64,000 bases of DNA, from positions 8,275 to 72,274 of the forward strand of contig NZ_NGFO01000029.1 in the NCBI RefSeq assembly GCF_002149015.1, read 5' to 3'. Each line of letters begins with the position of its first letter. Position 1 is the stretch's first letter. The stretch comes from Gordonia lacunae. Lineage in GTDB: Bacteria > Actinomycetota > Actinomycetes > Mycobacteriales > Mycobacteriaceae. The notes beneath the pieces are model-generated. The model made no database searches, was not told the origin of the DNA, and was given only the letters and a program-made list of their open reading frames with translations. Shown in pieces: positions 52,871 through 62,606 of the stretch. The position numbers and the translations under genes are program-made.

Positions 52871-53506
52871 TTAGGCGGCCGTGTGCGCGATGCGAGGTCC
52901 CGCAAGGTGAGGGATGTGGAGAACCTTGCGGGAGGTGGGTCCGCGGACCACTCGTGGCTGGGTGGGTACCTGATGGCCTGGTGGTCGTTGGCGTGCTGAC
53001 CGTTGCTGCAGCAGAGCCTTGATCGCCAGCGCGATTTCGACAGTTAGGAGTTGGGCGTAGTGCAGGATCGTCGCCTGGACGGCGGCGATCCCAGCGGACA
53101 CAGCGTCCGGGACGACGTGCAGATTGAAGAAGGCCAGCAGGTCGAAGGAGAGGAATGCGCTCAGCGCGTCGCCGGCGGCGCGGCGTTGGTCGATGACCGA
53201 GGTCCAGAAGCGCTTTCGAGGATCAGTCGATGTCTGCGGGTTCCGTACAGGGCCAAACCCGCGGCCCATCGACGCAGCGATCATCTGGTGCGGTGTGGGA
53301 ATCGACGGCGCCACCGATCTCATGACGGGCGAGAGGTCCGGGAAATCGACCAGTGACACGGTTGGAGCAGTACGAATGAGAGACGCGAACGGCCGCGGTC
53401 TGGCGATGCCGAAGTCGGGTAGTCGCGGCATCATCCGGCGGACGACCTCAGCGTTCCGCGCAACGACCCCCGTCATGGGGGTGCTGATGCGGACCGTGGA
53501 CGTCAT
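52871..53506 (-). CDS. Hypothetical protein
   Basis: This 211-residue protein is basic, with a hydrophobic stretch AFLSFDLLAFFNLHVVPDAV and a longer helix LHYAQLLTVEIALAIKALL near residue 150, possibly membrane-associated. Start ATG 53506 has GTGAGG just upstream, and TAGACT lies a few bases further up, the same -10 as the Abi promoter. I recognise no family. It heads the three-gene minus operon. Confidence 0.5.
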   Translation of the reverse strand: MTSTVRISTPMTGVVARNAEVVRRMMPRLPDFGIARPRPFASLIRTAPTVSLVDFPDLSPVMRSVAPSIPTPHQMIAASMGRGFGPVRNPQTSTDPRKRFWTSVIDQRRAAGDALSAFLSFDLLAFFNLHVVPDAVSAGIAAVQATILHYAQLLTVEIALAIKALLQQRSARQRPPGHQVPTQPRVVRGPTSRKVLHIPHLAGPRIAHTAA

Positions 53507-53593
53507 GCCTCACAGTCTAATGCGGTCGCTCAGGTGTTCGGTATTTCTTTCCGTCGCGGTGCGCGGCGGCATTCCTTCGCTCGGTGGGAACGT

Positions 53594-54505
53594 TTAGAAC
53601 AGCTTGTACGTCGATCGGTTCACTGTGAAGCCGTGGCCGGTGTCGAAGTTGCGGCAGGTGGTGCCGGCGTCTCTGTCGACGGTGCAGGTGTAGCCGGAGA
53701 CGAAGATCGGCTGGTTGTAGGGGAGAACGCGAGACTTTACGTCGCTGATGAACTGGTACTGCGGGTCACCGCGTTGCCGAAGCTGCCCGTGCTCGCCGTT
53801 GAGAGAGTCGATGGTGTTGGCTGTCTGAAAGTCTGGATGTTGGTTGATGGTCGGGGCCGCAGAGGGGAGCTGGCCGTGGCATCCGGCCGAGGCCGCACCA
53901 GGCGTGCCGATGATCGCGCAGGCGAAGTAGCCAGTAGGGCTCTGGAAGTAATAGCCACTCTGTCCGTCGACTTGGTCACTGGTCCGGTAGTAGTCGTTGT
54001 TGTCGACCCAGTTGGCCGCCACCGGCACCGAATCGTCCTGCGACAGGACCTGATCACCGCCGCGGTCACAGCGGTACATGTAGCCGGACATGGCCAGGTG
54101 TCCGTAACCACCGTCGCGTCCGCAGGACCAGCCTTCGATGTCCGGCGGCGCGGCTTCTCCCACTCCCGGGATCGCGCTGATGATGCGGACCGCTTGTGCG
54201 CAGTCGGCGTGGCCGCGGTTGATCACGATGCGCCGAGCCTGGGTCGATTCGCACACGGTCCCGGGACCTCGAACAGTGGCGTCGACAGCCTGCGAGGACG
54301 CCACCGACCCGTCGGTCACCGATGTCGGCGAGGACGCCTCAGGCGACGAAGTCGATTGCGTTGCTGTGGATTGGGTGGAGGTCGCCACCTCCGCTGATTG
54401 GTCGCCGTCGCCGTCGCCGCATCCCGCGAGCGTGACGGCCAAGGCCGCGCTGACACCCAAGGCGGCGAAGAAGCTCCGCCCGGCTCTGATTCGTCTCAGG
54501 CCCAT
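53594..54505 (-). CDS. Cys-rich lipoprotein
   Basis: This 303-residue protein has lipobox LAGC near residue 29, a Ser/Thr/Ala linker and a domain with eight cysteines. Two subdomains are suggested: the first with TVCEST, DCAQAV, WSCGRDG and YRCDRGG is like that of 50626-51144, the second with FACAIIG, AGCHGQ, YTCTVD and TTCRNF. It is a probable extracellular binding protein, function unknown. ATG 54505 is the start. Confidence 0.7.
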   Translation of the reverse strand: MGLRRIRAGRSFFAALGVSAALAVTLAGCGDGDGDQSAEVATSTQSTATQSTSSPEASSPTSVTDGSVASSQAVDATVRGPGTVCESTQARRIVINRGHADCAQAVRIISAIPGVGEAAPPDIEGWSCGRDGGYGHLAMSGYMYRCDRGGDQVLSQDDSVPVAANWVDNNDYYRTSDQVDGQSGYYFQSPTGYFACAIIGTPGAASAGCHGQLPSAAPTINQHPDFQTANTIDSLNGEHGQLRQRGDPQYQFISDVKSRVLPYNQPIFVSGYTCTVDRDAGTTCRNFDTGHGFTVNRSTYKLF

Positions 54506-54629
54506 AGACAGTGATCCCCCTTATCAACCGTGCCGTTACGCTAGCAAATTCGCACGTTCTCGACGCTCCACGATCGGTCAGTCGGCGGGCGCCGCCTGCC
54601 GTGCACAATTTCTTGGGGTTGAGCGAGGG

Positions 54630-57600
54630 TTAGTCGCCCACACCAGAGTCGTGGCCCCTATCCCTGGCTGGGGGTAGGTCGGGAGCGTGGGGCACGGGCG
54701 AGTGGGGTGCTGCTGTGGGGGTTGCTTCGGGGTCTGGCGGGTTGAGGGCAACCCGGATGGCGTCTTCGGCGTCGCGTCGGGCGGCGGGTAGCGCCTGGCG
54801 GCGGTCGCGTTCGGCTCGGCCGTGTTCGATCGCTACCGCGGTGGTGTCGCGGTCGTCGAGGGCTTTCTGTCGGAGTTCGCGGGCGCGGTTGTCGGCGTGT
54901 TCGGCGGCCGCGAGTTCGCTTGCGAGTGTGCCGGTGTCGGCGGCGCGGGCGGTCAGGTCGTCCCATTGGTATTCGGGGGCGCCGACGTCCCGACGGGTCT
55001 GTTCGTGGGCGGCGGCGAAGTACTGGTGCTGACGCTCGGCTGCGGCGACCGCCTCGGCGAGGTGCTGGTGGTGTTGGTCGTGCTCGGCGCGTGCTTTGCG
55101 GCCGCGGCCGGCAGGCGGCAGTCCCGCCAGGGCGGCGCGTGCCTCTGTGACGCGGGCGGCGGCGTCAGCGAGAGCGCGTCCGGCGGTGCGGGCTGTGGCG
55201 ATGCGGTCGACGGTGTCGGCGAGTTCGGCGTGGTCGGCACGCACCCGAGGGGTCTGTTCGGGCGCTGGTCTGCTGGTTTTCAGGTCGTCGACGGCGAGGG
55301 TGTGGCGGCGGGTGAGGGTGCGTAGGTGCGCGGTGAGCTGGTCGTCGCTCATTGCGCGGAGCGGGTCCTGGTGGAGCCAGTCACGCAGCTCGGTGTCGGC
55401 CGCCGGTTCGGCGACCGCGGTGGCGGTGGCTTCGGCGGCGGGCTGGGTCGCCGACGGCGTAACAGCGTCGGTAGTGGTGACGGGCGCGGTGGCCGTGGTG
55501 GGCATGAGGTAGGTGTCGCGGTGGTGGTGAGCGGTGTGGGTGAGGGCGTGGACGTGGTTGAGACGGTTGTCGATTCGGTAGATGCGGGTGGTGAGGTCGG
55601 CGCGGCGGGCGCGCAGGTCGGCGAGGTTGAGTTCGTCGAGTTCGCTGGCTTGCAGGCGCATGAGTTCGACGTCGGTGTCGGTGACGCGGACGCCGCCGGA
55701 TTCGGCGATCGCGGACTCGAGGCGGGCGTTCGCGTCGTTGTAGACGGCGGCGAGGGCGTCGCGGTCGGCGGTCGCGGCGGTGACGCGCCAGTCCAGGGCG
55801 GTGGCGTCGGCCTCGGCGCGTAGCGCGGCGAGGTCGGGTGCTTCGTCGTCGCTGAGGGGGTCGAGGTCGGTGGTGTCGGCGGCGCGGAGCTGGGCGGCGG
55901 TGCGGCGCAGGGCGGTTGCCTGGTTGGTGAGGTCTTCGATGAGTTGTTCGGCCATCATCAGGTCGTGGTGGTGCCCTGCGGTGTCGGCGGCCGCGGCGAA
56001 CTGGTGGTCGGCAGCGGCGCGCAACGCCAGGACATGCGGGGCCATGGCCTGCTGGTGGGCGCTGGTGCCGGCGTTGATCGCCTCGCGCAGCTGTGCCATG
56101 TCGGTGCCGAGTTCGGCGAGTTGGGCGGTGAGTTCGTAGCGCAGCGCGATGCATTCGGCGAGGTCGGTCGGCGCGGCGAAGCGATCGGGTGCAGCAGCAA
56201 CAACGTCGGTGGCGAACTCGTCGAAGTCCAGGTCCTCGTAGCGGTCGAGGTCGTCCGGATCGAGGACGTCGACGCCAGTTTCCGGCGGCGGTTCGGTGGC
56301 GGTGAGCGCGGCGAGGTAGTCCTCGTGAACGCCGACGTTCTCGTCGAGGTCGTTGCCGGGTTGGCCGGTGAGGGTGTCGGCCCAGGGGTCGGCCAGTCCG
56401 GCGGCTTCGGCGGCTGCTTCGGCGGCGGCTTCGTCTTCCGGGGTGGGCGGTGCCGGCGGTAGTGGGGTGGTGTCGGTGGCGTGGCTGCTGTGGGTGACGA
56501 GCAGTTCGACTCGCCAGGTGAGCAGGCGGGCGTATTCGTTGAGGTGGACGGTGTGGTCGTCGTCGGTGCCGCTGTGGAGCAGGGTGTCGGCGAGGTCGAG
56601 CAGCTCGTGGGGGTTCCACTGGGTGGGGTCGGCGGCGCTGACCGCGGCCACGAGTGCGGGCCAGGCGCGGTCGGTGAGGATCGCTTCGGCGGCCCGGTCC
56701 CCGACGATCCCGACGAGAGCGTCGGCCCAGTCGGGGCGCAGGCCGGTGTTGGTGGCTTCGGCCGCGGCGGGAGCCAACTCACGGGACAGGCGCCACCACA
56801 GTGCGGCGGCGGGCATTTCGGTGGGCAGCGGGTTGTCGGCGAGGGCGTCGCGGGCCAGAGCATCGACGTCGAGGCCGGCGCGGGCGGCCAGCGACAGGTG
56901 GTCGGCGAGTTCGGGCCAGTACGGGTCGGCGAGCAGGTGGGGGTCGAGGTCGCGGGCGAGGTCGGCGTAGCGGGCGGCCTCGGCGGTGGTGGTGACCAGG
57001 GCGTCGGCGCGCTCGGTCAGCGCGGCGTGACGCCGCGCCAAGGCGATGGAATTTGGTCGTGGTCCTGCGGGACGCCGGTCGGTGTCGTCGACGCCGCGGG
57101 CGGCGCGGAACACGGCGAGTTCGGCGACGAGCTCGCCGCCGCGGTCGGGGTCAGCGAGGAGCAGTGGACGCGCCCACACGGGGGCGGTGGTGGCGTCCCA
57201 GGCGTAGGCGCGTTCGGTGACGGCGGCGGCGAGGTCGGTGACGAGGGCGCCGCGGCGGGTGAGGTAGGGCGCCCATTGGGGGTCGTCGAACCCGTCGGGG
57301 ACCTGCGGCAGCCAGGGCAGGGGTCCGCCGCCTGCGGAGTGTTGCTGGGTGGGGTCCAGGCGCCAGTCGAGCACGGCGGCCGGGTCGGCGGCGGTGGCCA
57401 GTTCGCGGTGGATGATCGCTGCTTGCAGCCGCGTGATCGGATCGTCACCGGCCAGCGTCAGCGTGGCGAGGTGGGTGCGCAGGGTGGGCCAGGCTGCGCA
57501 CGCGGTGAGCGTGCCCGCGGGGGTGCCGGTGTGGGTGCTGTAGAGGGTGTCGGCATCGTGTTCGAGGTTGCGCAGTGCCTTGGCGCCGAGGGTGTGTTCG

Positions 57601-60600
57601 GCGGCCGAACCGAGGGCGTGGTCGTAGGCGGCCGCGGCCCGGGACAGACGTAGGAACGGGTCGACGGCGTCGCGTTGGGCAGTGGTCGCCGACTGTTGGG
57701 TGCCGTCGCGGCCGAGGATCGCGGCCAGGGTTTCCAGCCCGGTTTGGGGGTGGCGGGCCTTGGGGGTGGTGGCGTTGTGCGGGTCGGTTTCGGTGGTGGG
57801 CAGATAGATGTGGTTGCCGTGGCGGCCGCGGGTCATCGCGACGTAGAGCAGCTGGCGGTCCAGGGCGTCGGAGCCGATGACGTGGCAGGTGTCGGCGGTC
57901 ATGCCCTGGGCGGCGTGGATGGTGGAGGCGTAGCCGAGGGTGGTGTTCTCGGCGACGTAGTCAGCGGGTAGCTGCACGTGCCGGTTGAGGTCGAGGTGCT
58001 GGGCGGTCAGGGTGCCGTCAGCGCCGATGTGGGTGACCCGCCACCGGTCGCCGTTGCGGACCCAGTCGGTGGCCGACAGGCGCAGATCCCGGCGGTTGCT
58101 GCGGGTACTGATGATGTCGCCGACGCTGGCGGCCAACCCATCAGACAGGCGAAGCTCGGGGCCGCGGCGGCGGGGGTCAATGCCGGCGAGACGGTCGGCG
58201 CGGGCCCGTTCGTTCAGGGCGTTGACGGTGTCGCGGGTGGCGGCGAGCATGACGGAGTCACGTCCGGCGGCGCGATCGCCCAACCAAGCCAGGTAAGCGT
58301 CATCGGCGGCCACGGCGTCAGACTCGACGTGGATGCGCCCGTGGTCGGCGTAGAAACCGAGGGCGGCAGGGTCGCCGTCGCGCAGCGCCAGCGACGCCGC
58401 ACCCTCGGCGGCGTCGGAGAAACGGACCACCTGGCTCAGGGTGAGCGCACCGGTTTCGTGGGCGACGTCGCGCAGCACACCGCCGGCCGAGATGGAGGCG
58501 AGCTGCTGGTCGTCGCCGACCAGCCGCACACTGCCACCGCGGGCGGCCACGCACCGGATCACCTCATCGAGGTCGGCGGTCGAGGCCATTCCGGCCTCGT
58601 CGACGACGACGAGGGTGTCGGGTCCGATACTGGTGAACCAGTCCGGCTCCTTGGGTGCGTGATAGCCGGGGTCGGACAGTTTCTGTTGTGCCGCTGCTAC
58701 CTTCGCCGCGAGTTCAGGGTTGCCCTCTGTGCGTGAGTGCGGCGTCGCGGCCAGGGCGCGGTCACGGCTGGCGTGGGCGAGTTGGACGAGCTTGGCGGCG
58801 GTGTCGGTGGTGGTGTCGAGTTCCTCACGCAACACCGCCGCGGCGGCGGCGGTGGGGGCCAGTCCGATGAGGGTTCCGCCACTGTCAGTCCACGCCCGGG
58901 CGAGGGTGCGCAGGGCGGTGGTTTTACCGGTACCGGCGGGCGCCAGCACCAGTTGCACGCGACGCCCGGAGGTGGCCAGCTCGCGGACCATGGCGGCCTG
59001 GCCGGCGTTGAGTTCGCGGCCGTTGGCGGCTTGCTCGAGCAACGCGATGTCGACGGTCGTGTCGTCGAGGCGGCGGCCGTCGGAGCGCTTGGCGGCGGCC
59101 ACGATCCGGTGTTCGGCGGCGAGGATGTCGGTGCTGGTGTGCAGTGCGACGTCGTGGCGCACAAACACCGATTCGCCGTTCGCGCGACGCAACACCTCGG
59201 GTTCGTTGAGGTCGCCGTCGAGGGCGTCAGAGGACACTGCGACGCTGGTCTCGGCGGCCAGTGCGGTGTCGACGATGCGCTCGATGGCGGCGGCGAGTTC
59301 GTCGGTGTCGGTGATGCCGGCGAAGTCGCGGGCACGCAGTTGGCGTTCGGCTTCGGCGCGCAGATGCGGACGCTGCCAGCGGGCGCGGGTGGCCGAGATG
59401 GTCTCGATGCACGCACCCGCGAGGTCGGTGCACAACTCGTCGGTGAACTCCGGATGCTCACGGGTGCGGGGGCGTGGATGGGTGGCCTCGTGCACGAGGT
59501 CGCTGATCGCGCGATCGCCGCCCAGGATGCGGCGCGCTTGGGCGCGCCACGCCTGGCGTTGCTCGGCATAGGAGCGGGGTTCGTGTTTGGCTTCGCGGGT
59601 TTCCAGGGTGGCCTGTTGGGCCAGATCGAATGCCTCACCGGTGGTGGGTTCGCGGCCGTGATCGGTGTGAAACTGCTGCGACAACTCACCGAGACGGTGC
59701 TCGATCATCGCGCGCCGCGACGACCACTGCGCCATCAGTTCGGTGTCGACTCCGTCGATTTCGCGGACCGGTCGTTTCCGTGCATCGGTCTGTTGTCGTT
59801 CGCTGAACGACACCCCGAGATCGCGCTGGAGGTAGAGCTCGATGCGCGAGTTGTACACCTCCGACGCGGACACGGTGGCCTTGAACAACGGGGTGCCGTC
59901 CAGGGCCATCCACCGGGTGATCCCGGCGGCGTCGCGCACCCGCACCTTGTTGGAGATGGCGACGTGGGTGTGTAGGTCCGGGTCCCCGGCGCGGGAGTCG
60001 CGGTGGGTGAACGCCGCGGCGATCAGACCGTCGGTGTCGACCTGGGCGATGCCGTCGGTTCCCAACCGCGACAGGCACGCTTCGCGCTCGATGAACGCCA
60101 GTGCATCGGCGACCGCCTGACGGTGGGCGGCCTCGATCTTCTCGGCCATCGGCAGCGGCGCGACAGCCCACAACGCCGACACCGATTTCACCGGACTGAA
60201 CGTCATGTCGTAACCGGCCACCGCCGACTGACGGCGGCGGCTTTCCTGCGCGATGAACCCCGACAGTTCGCGCGAATCCCGCGGCGGGCGACGGTAGGTT
60301 TGCGTGAATCGCTCGCGGCCCAACTCGGTGCGCAACGCCGCCCGGGTGTCGTCGTCGATGACCGCATCCCACCGCTCGCCGCGGGCGAGATTGTGGTCGC
60401 GGAACACCACCGCGAGTTCCTGTAGGAACTCCGGGAATTCGTTGTAGGCGGCGTAGGCGTTGCCCAGTTTCGTCGCCGCCAACGCCTCGGCCGTTCGGCA
60501 GTCCGAGGACGCCACAGCGTGCTGTTCGATCGCGGTGGCGTTGGGGTGGCGACCCTCGCCGAACAAGGCTTTCATCTGCACCGCCGACACCATCGACCCG

Positions 60601-60830
60601 GCCTCGACGGTGCGCTTGTCGACCAGCTGCTCCGACACTTCCAGCCCGGCCCCGACATCGCTCAATCCGGCCAGCCCAGACCCGATCCACTGGCCCGGGG
60701 AATCGCCTTTGGCGCTGTAGTAGTCGGCCAGCGACACCCGGCCCTTGTCGGTGGCATCCATCGCCGCAACGGACTTCGTCAGGTACTCATAGCCGTCGCC
60801 GGCGGTGAGCTTGTGGATGGTGGCGGTCAC
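54630..60830 (-). CDS. traA: MobF-family relaxase with RecD-like helicase (TraA type)
   Basis: This 2066-residue protein carries the relaxase domain in residues 1-400. Tyr37-Tyr38 (VSLADYYSAKGDSPG) are the transesterification candidates, and the HUH signature is DLHTHVAISNKV near 285. The helicase domain has Walker A LVLAPAGTGKTTAL near 630, LVVVDEAGMAS near 743 and YVAMTRGRHGNHIY near 1000. Long helical C-terminal repeats follow, possibly a coupling or regulatory tail. The protein nicks oriT, pilots the strand and unwinds it. The GTG at 60830 follows the zinc-finger gene by 7 bp. The family is certain; the end of the tail is unusually long and alanine-rich. Confidence 0.92.
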   Translation of the reverse strand: MTATIHKLTAGDGYEYLTKSVAAMDATDKGRVSLADYYSAKGDSPGQWIGSGLAGLSDVGAGLEVSEQLVDKRTVEAGSMVSAVQMKALFGEGRHPNATAIEQHAVASSDCRTAEALAATKLGNAYAAYNEFPEFLQELAVVFRDHNLARGERWDAVIDDDTRAALRTELGRERFTQTYRRPPRDSRELSGFIAQESRRRQSAVAGYDMTFSPVKSVSALWAVAPLPMAEKIEAAHRQAVADALAFIEREACLSRLGTDGIAQVDTDGLIAAAFTHRDSRAGDPDLHTHVAISNKVRVRDAAGITRWMALDGTPLFKATVSASEVYNSRIELYLQRDLGVSFSERQQTDARKRPVREIDGVDTELMAQWSSRRAMIEHRLGELSQQFHTDHGREPTTGEAFDLAQQATLETREAKHEPRSYAEQRQAWRAQARRILGGDRAISDLVHEATHPRPRTREHPEFTDELCTDLAGACIETISATRARWQRPHLRAEAERQLRARDFAGITDTDELAAAIERIVDTALAAETSVAVSSDALDGDLNEPEVLRRANGESVFVRHDVALHTSTDILAAEHRIVAAAKRSDGRRLDDTTVDIALLEQAANGRELNAGQAAMVRELATSGRRVQLVLAPAGTGKTTALRTLARAWTDSGGTLIGLAPTAAAAAVLREELDTTTDTAAKLVQLAHASRDRALAATPHSRTEGNPELAAKVAAAQQKLSDPGYHAPKEPDWFTSIGPDTLVVVDEAGMASTADLDEVIRCVAARGGSVRLVGDDQQLASISAGGVLRDVAHETGALTLSQVVRFSDAAEGAASLALRDGDPAALGFYADHGRIHVESDAVAADDAYLAWLGDRAAGRDSVMLAATRDTVNALNERARADRLAGIDPRRRGPELRLSDGLAASVGDIISTRSNRRDLRLSATDWVRNGDRWRVTHIGADGTLTAQHLDLNRHVQLPADYVAENTTLGYASTIHAAQGMTADTCHVIGSDALDRQLLYVAMTRGRHGNHIYLPTTETDPHNATTPKARHPQTGLETLAAILGRDGTQQSATTAQRDAVDPFLRLSRAAAAYDHALGSAAEHTLGAKALRNLEHDADTLYSTHTGTPAGTLTACAAWPTLRTHLATLTLAGDDPITRLQAAIIHRELATAADPAAVLDWRLDPTQQHSAGGGPLPWLPQVPDGFDDPQWAPYLTRRGALVTDLAAAVTERAYAWDATTAPVWARPLLLADPDRGGELVAELAVFRAARGVDDTDRRPAGPRPNSIALARRHAALTERADALVTTTAEAARYADLARDLDPHLLADPYWPELADHLSLAARAGLDVDALARDALADNPLPTEMPAAALWWRLSRELAPAAAEATNTGLRPDWADALVGIVGDRAAEAILTDRAWPALVAAVSAADPTQWNPHELLDLADTLLHSGTDDDHTVHLNEYARLLTWRVELLVTHSSHATDTTPLPPAPPTPEDEAAAEAAAEAAGLADPWADTLTGQPGNDLDENVGVHEDYLAALTATEPPPETGVDVLDPDDLDRYEDLDFDEFATDVVAAAPDRFAAPTDLAECIALRYELTAQLAELGTDMAQLREAINAGTSAHQQAMAPHVLALRAAADHQFAAAADTAGHHHDLMMAEQLIEDLTNQATALRRTAAQLRAADTTDLDPLSDDEAPDLAALRAEADATALDWRVTAATADRDALAAVYNDANARLESAIAESGGVRVTDTDVELMRLQASELDELNLADLRARRADLTTRIYRIDNRLNHVHALTHTAHHHRDTYLMPTTATAPVTTTDAVTPSATQPAAEATATAVAEPAADTELRDWLHQDPLRAMSDDQLTAHLRTLTRRHTLAVDDLKTSRPAPEQTPRVRADHAELADTVDRIATARTAGRALADAAARVTEARAALAGLPPAGRGRKARAEHDQHHQHLAEAVAAAERQHQYFAAAHEQTRRDVGAPEYQWDDLTARAADTGTLASELAAAEHADNRARELRQKALDDRDTTAVAIEHGRAERDRRQALPAARRDAEDAIRVALNPPDPEATPTAAPHSPVPHAPDLPPARDRGHDSGVGD

Positions 60831-60837
60831 GGCCGAA

Positions 60838-61179
60838 TCACCGTCGGAACGGGCGCAACTCGTTGGTCCGGATCACCGCATGGACGCTCGCGCGGTGCGC
60901 CCGGACCAGCTCGGCAATGACTCCGCTGGCGACCTCGTCGCCGCCCTCGATCCGCTCGGCCAGCGTCCCGAGAAGTTCCGCGGTGGCGGTGGGGGAGGCC
61001 AGCACCTGGGCCACCGCATCCTGAGCGGTGACCCCGGCCGCGGCGGGCCGGTCGTGGCGGCGGACCCACGCTGCGCGGCGGCACTCATCCGAGCACCAGC
61101 GACGCGGCCGACCGCGTCGCGGTGCGCCGTCTCCGGGCAGCACGCCACCGCAGTGATCGCACGCCCCGGCACCGGCCAT
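60838..61179 (-). CDS. Small zinc-finger protein upstream of the relaxase
   Basis: This 113-residue protein has CDHC near residue 7, GRPRRW and CSDEC RRAAW near residues 24-36: the same Cys4 domain as in the gene at 14248-14718. The ATG at 61179 lies 6 bp after CAGAAT (a plausible -10 on the minus strand), so it is probably leaderless. It sits directly before the relaxase gene and beside the presumed oriT, so it is a candidate relaxosome accessory or transfer repressor. Confidence 0.65.
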   Translation of the reverse strand: MAGAGACDHCGGVLPGDGAPRRGRPRRWCSDECRRAAWVRRHDRPAAAGVTAQDAVAQVLASPTATAELLGTLAERIEGGDEVASGVIAELVRAHRASVHAVIRTNELRPFRR

Positions 61180-61438
61180 GGCTGCATTCTGGCACATGAA
61201 TTTCGTCGGACGAATCCGGAATGCAAGAGGTGTGTGCGAGTTATCTGATTTTGCAGATCGGGGGAGGTGGTGTGGAAAGTGGTGGCGCAGGGGTGTTGGT
61301 GCAGGTGAGAAGGCTGAGGGGTGGGACTGGGAACGCGGAAACGGTGGCGAGGTTGAGGGGGAGTGAGGGTGAAACGTGCACCGAGAACGGGCGTGTGGCG
61401 GTGGCGAGGGGGCGTTGGCCGGCGTTATCGTGGCTGGT
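61180..61438. other. Divergent promoter region and candidate oriT
   Basis: This 259 bp lies between the relaxase operon and the coiled-coil gene. It has two perfect inverted repeats: TTCGTC-G-GACGAA (61202-61214) and ATCTG-ATTTTG-CAGAT (61243-61258), the second followed by a G-rich stretch. Relaxase-adjacent inverted repeats of this size are typical of MobF oriT regions. I cannot identify the nic site. Confidence 0.5.
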
Positions 61439-61915
61439 ATGCCGTCGAACAATTCAAAACTCACTGCCAGTCAGGCGCGCGCTGCTGCGCGCAAACGAAC
61501 CCTCGGGGCGTTGGAGACGCGTCGAGCCGAGGAACGCGCGAAACTCGAACGCAGACTCGAAGCTGAGTTGCGGGTGATGGAAGCCAACGAGGCCAACATC
61601 GCCGAGTTCCTGCAAGCCGACTCCGAACTCGCCGCTGCCGAAGCGGAACTGCGAGTGATTACCGAACGGTCAGCGAAGGCGAAAGCCACCGCGCTCGCCG
61701 CGATCGCCGAGCGGGTAGGAAGTGTTAGTGGCGCCGCCGATCTCGTGGAGATCAGTGCCGCGAAAGCCAAGACGCTGCTGCGCGAGGCGGGCCTGTCCGT
61801 CGCGACGAAGAAGGCCACCCCCAGCGCGGAGCCAACACCGAATCCTGTCGCGCCGGACGCGGCCACCGATGAGACCCGCGCTGAGCCATCCGATCCGGCG
61901 GTGATGTCGGCCTAG
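61439..61915 (+). CDS. Coiled-coil protein (KfrA-like layout)
   Basis: This 158-residue protein is a long, strongly charged heptad-rich coil (residues 15-90, LETRRAEERAKLERRLEAELRV) with a C-terminal segment (SAAKAKTLLREAGLSVATKK) that could be a DNA-binding helix. Only TATCGT and 7 bases precede the ATG at 61439, so it may be leaderless. Small coiled-coil proteins beside oriT often organise plasmid DNA or partition; here that is inference. Confidence 0.6.
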   Translation: MPSNNSKLTASQARAAARKRTLGALETRRAEERAKLERRLEAELRVMEANEANIAEFLQADSELAAAEAELRVITERSAKAKATALAAIAERVGSVSGAADLVEISAAKAKTLLREAGLSVATKKATPSAEPTPNPVAPDAATDETRAEPSDPAVMSA

Positions 61916-61932
61916 GGCTCTACGGTTCGGCC

Positions 61933-62508
61933 ATGAGTGTCGACCCTGACCACGATCAACTCGGCCTGTTCGCGGTGCCGGCCACCCACCTGGCGGTCGG
62001 CACCGCGACTCCGTCGCCGGGTGTGGTCACCGACCCGACGCTGATGCCCGATGCTCGCGCCGAAGAACACTTCTGGCAGCACGTCGTACTCACACCCCGT
62101 GGCTGCTGGTACTGGATCGGGGCGATCAGCTCGCCCGACGGGTACGGCCGATTCACCTTCCGGCGGAACAACCGCCAACGAGCGATCAGTGCGCACCGTT
62201 TCGCGCTGCTGCTGGTGCACCCCGACCTCGGCGCCGACGCCGCCGACATCGGCGAGCACTACTGCAACGAACCGCTGTGCGTGCGCGTCGATTCCGCACA
62301 CGTGCGCATCGGCACCCAGACCAACAACCTCACCTACGCCGTCGGCCTCGGCCGCCACCGCGGATCACGACCAACCACCGCCATCGACCGCGCCGCGCGC
62401 TCGATCATGCTGCGCACCTACCTACGCGACGGCGGCGACCCCGACCACGCGCATCGGCTGTTCCAGCCCGTACCGTCCGCGGCCGCCGACCAGCTCGGCC
62501 TGTTCTGA
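61933..62508 (+). CDS. HNH-type endonuclease with terminal clamp-like motifs
   Basis: This 191-residue protein has the phage-type HNH pattern: GCWYWIGAISSPDGYGRF near residue 57, SAHRFALLL near 90 and GEHYCNEPLCVRVDSAHVRIG near 110-130, with the usual His and Cys residues. It also has QLGLF at residue 9-13 and again as its last five residues, a close fit to the beta-clamp binding pentapeptide QL[SD]LF. The start is ATG 61933. It lies right after the coiled-coil gene by 17 bp. It may act in plasmid processing or in cutting competing DNA. Confidence 0.72.
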   Translation: MSVDPDHDQLGLFAVPATHLAVGTATPSPGVVTDPTLMPDARAEEHFWQHVVLTPRGCWYWIGAISSPDGYGRFTFRRNNRQRAISAHRFALLLVHPDLGADAADIGEHYCNEPLCVRVDSAHVRIGTQTNNLTYAVGLGRHRGSRPTTAIDRAARSIMLRTYLRDGGDPDHAHRLFQPVPSAAADQLGLF

Positions 62509-62606
62509 AACAGACACCCGCCTTGTGTTAGTGCCCGGGCGCTCACGCGAGGGGCACAAACCGCATTGCGGCGTCGTCCCGCCCCAAGGCCCGAAAGAGG
62601 ACTTCG

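Noticed and set aside
58737..59975. 412-codon plus-strand frame inside the relaxase gene
   Set aside because: The relaxase frame carries HUH and helicase motifs; this frame is low-complexity Gly/Gln/Arg.
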